Assembly (NCBI RefSeq): GCF_003482105.1 | Contig: NZ_QULM01000001.1 | Location: 496,001-560,000 of the forward strand | DNA: 64,000 bases | Source of the DNA: Coprococcus sp. OM04-5BH | GTDB lineage: Bacteria > Bacillota > Clostridia > Lachnospirales > Lachnospiraceae | Direction of reading: 5' to 3' | Shown: piece after piece, positions 62,971 to 64,000 of the stretch | Layout of the letters: each line of letters begins with the position of its first letter | How positions within the stretch are numbered: position 1 is the first letter of the stretch | Made by a program: the position numbers and the translations under genes | Notes under the pieces: model-generated | What the model saw: the letters and a program-made list of their open reading frames with translations, nothing else | Databases searched by the model: none | Told to the model about the DNA's origin: nothing

Positions 62971-64000
62971 ATGGGATTTGAGATAGACAAGGTAGTGACA
63001 GCAGAGACAGACACAGAAAGGTGCAGTGATCTTCACGGTGTACCTGTGGAGGATATGGAGGCATTGCTTCATGACCGGATAGTAAGTGAATACCGGGGTG
63101 AAGCGTGGAAGGATATGAGACACCAGTGGGGCGCAAATGATGCAAAGCGTGACGGGGACAAGACTCTTTCTGATGACGTGGAGATATATGCAGATCTTGA
63201 CTACAAGACACCCGGATTTAAGAGAGAGGGCTTTGGTCATGTTAAGGAATATGCTAGTGTGCAATCAGGGAATATCTCAGGGAATAAATCAGATTATGCT
63301 TCAAACAGCAGATTTGACATATATAAGCCGGTAAAGCCCGGAGCATACCCTACATTGGTGAATATACATGGAGGCGGATTCTTCTACGGAGACAAGGAGA
63401 TATATAAGTTCTACTGCGCGGATATGGCGAGACGAGGATTTAATGTGGTGAATTTTAACTATCGTTTGTCACCTGAGAACAAATACCCCGCAAACATTGA
63501 AGATGTATGTGCCTGTATGAATTATCTTAAGGAAAATGCAGATGAGCTTGACCTTGATATGGATAAGGTTTTCCTGACGGGGGACTCGGCAGGGGCATAC
63601 CTCAGTGTGCTGTACTGTGTTCTTGCGGGGGATAAGAAGCTTCGTGATAAGGTAAGCTTTGCAACATCGGCTGTAATGCCACGAGCCGTAGCATTGAACT
63701 GCGGAGTATATGACCAGCGTGAAGATCCGGGGAGTATGCTTTTCTGGACTCTGTTTAACAGCGATGGAAGTCTGGCAGCAGAAAAGGCTGATTCGGTGAT
63801 CTTCCTTGATACATTAACTTATATGGATGGCACCTTCCCACCGGCATATGTAATGGTCAGTGTAAATGATGATCTTAAGTCAAAAACGGATAGTCTTATC
63901 TCAAAATTTAAGGAAAAGAACGTAAGGTTTACGTATAGGGAATATGGAGTGGAGCATCCTGAGAATGGTCATGTATTCCATATAGATGTGACTAACCCGG
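62971..64000 (+). CDS. Alpha/beta hydrolase (HSL/acetyl-esterase type), partial at right edge
   Basis: The frame from ATG 62971 (AAAGGA upstream) stays open for 343 codons to the window edge, where the stop is not reached. Motifs of the hormone-sensitive-lipase group: oxyanion NIHGGGFFYG (His133), YRLSPENKYPANIED, and nucleophile elbow GDSAGA (Ser206). FPPAYVMVSVNDDL supports an Asp acid and GHVFH a catalytic His near the end. An N-terminal extension of about 110 residues before the fold is unusual and of unknown role. It follows jetC by 20 bp, so it may be in the same operon, where a Wadjet locus would be expected to have JetD. Confidence 0.85.
   Translation, partial: MGFEIDKVVTAETDTERCSDLHGVPVEDMEALLHDRIVSEYRGEAWKDMRHQWGANDAKRDGDKTLSDDVEIYADLDYKTPGFKREGFGHVKEYASVQSGNISGNKSDYASNSRFDIYKPVKPGAYPTLVNIHGGGFFYGDKEIYKFYCADMARRGFNVVNFNYRLSPENKYPANIEDVCACMNYLKENADELDLDMDKVFLTGDSAGAYLSVLYCVLAGDKKLRDKVSFATSAVMPRAVALNCGVYDQREDPGSMLFWTLFNSDGSLAAEKADSVIFLDTLTYMDGTFPPAYVMVSVNDDLKSKTDSLISKFKEKNVRFTYREYGVEHPENGHVFHIDVTNP

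Noticed and set aside
62971..64000. JetD of a Wadjet system
   Set aside because: The frame encodes HGGG and GDSAG esterase motifs, not a Toprim-like DUF2220 nuclease.

Overview
The window looks like one chromosomal stretch of an anaerobic Firmicute of the Lachnospiraceae (Coprococcus/Roseburia-like; species not assignable from the sequence alone). Indications are the SCIFF ranthipeptide locus next to secDF, the relA - MBL hydrolase - hemZ - aspS order, DUF3794/LysM and zinc-ribbon proteins, moderate GC, AGGAGG ribosome binding sites, and large secreted proteins with Ig-like, LRR and choline-binding-type repeats. No rRNA, tRNA, phage or IS transposase was seen.

Layout. (1) 1-11.6 kb: a phospho-signalling locus with the end of an FHA protein, a DUF6382-like/FHA protein with a long Pro/Gln-rich linker, a PP2C phosphatase, a Ser/Thr kinase with TPR-like ectodomain, a membrane protein carrying seven 12-residue repeats with a Thr-Asp-Val-Leu core, and a 1,726-residue Ig-like surface protein. 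(2) 11.8-17 kb: HAD phosphatase, TIGR04086-type membrane protein, SCIFF peptide and its radical SAM maturase, SecDF. (3) 17.1-30.3 kb: a 53-bp tandem array, a RecJ carrying three in-frame minisatellites, apt, relA, MBL hydrolase, a HemZ-HD-GYP fusion, aspS, a lipoprotein and a DUF3794-LysM protein. (4) 30.5-46.4 kb: a large surface protein, bioY behind a probable BirA operator, a nitrilase-family amidase, a HIT protein, metK behind a SAM-I riboswitch, a GH73-type glucosaminidase, murA, pyrBI and a divergent carbamoyltransferase. (5) 46.6-55.1 kb: two zinc-ribbon membrane proteins behind a perfect 28-bp palindrome, two paralogous LRR/wall-binding proteins, an Rpn-family nuclease, and decayed gene fragments. 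(6) 55.3-64 kb: a TauE/SafE transporter, a three-gene MukBEF/Wadjet-like condensin cassette (jetA-jetB-jetC, with no jetD in view) and an alpha/beta hydrolase that runs off the window.

Three themes cross the genes. An interspersed intergenic repeat family with small hairpins sits in the leaders of several unrelated genes (near 338, 2646, 11757, 36541, 38434, and 44262 reversed). In-frame minisatellites expand several proteins. The secreted proteins share acidic Thr/Glu-rich linkers and wall-binding repeats. Functional assignments rest on motifs read by eye; no database search was run.
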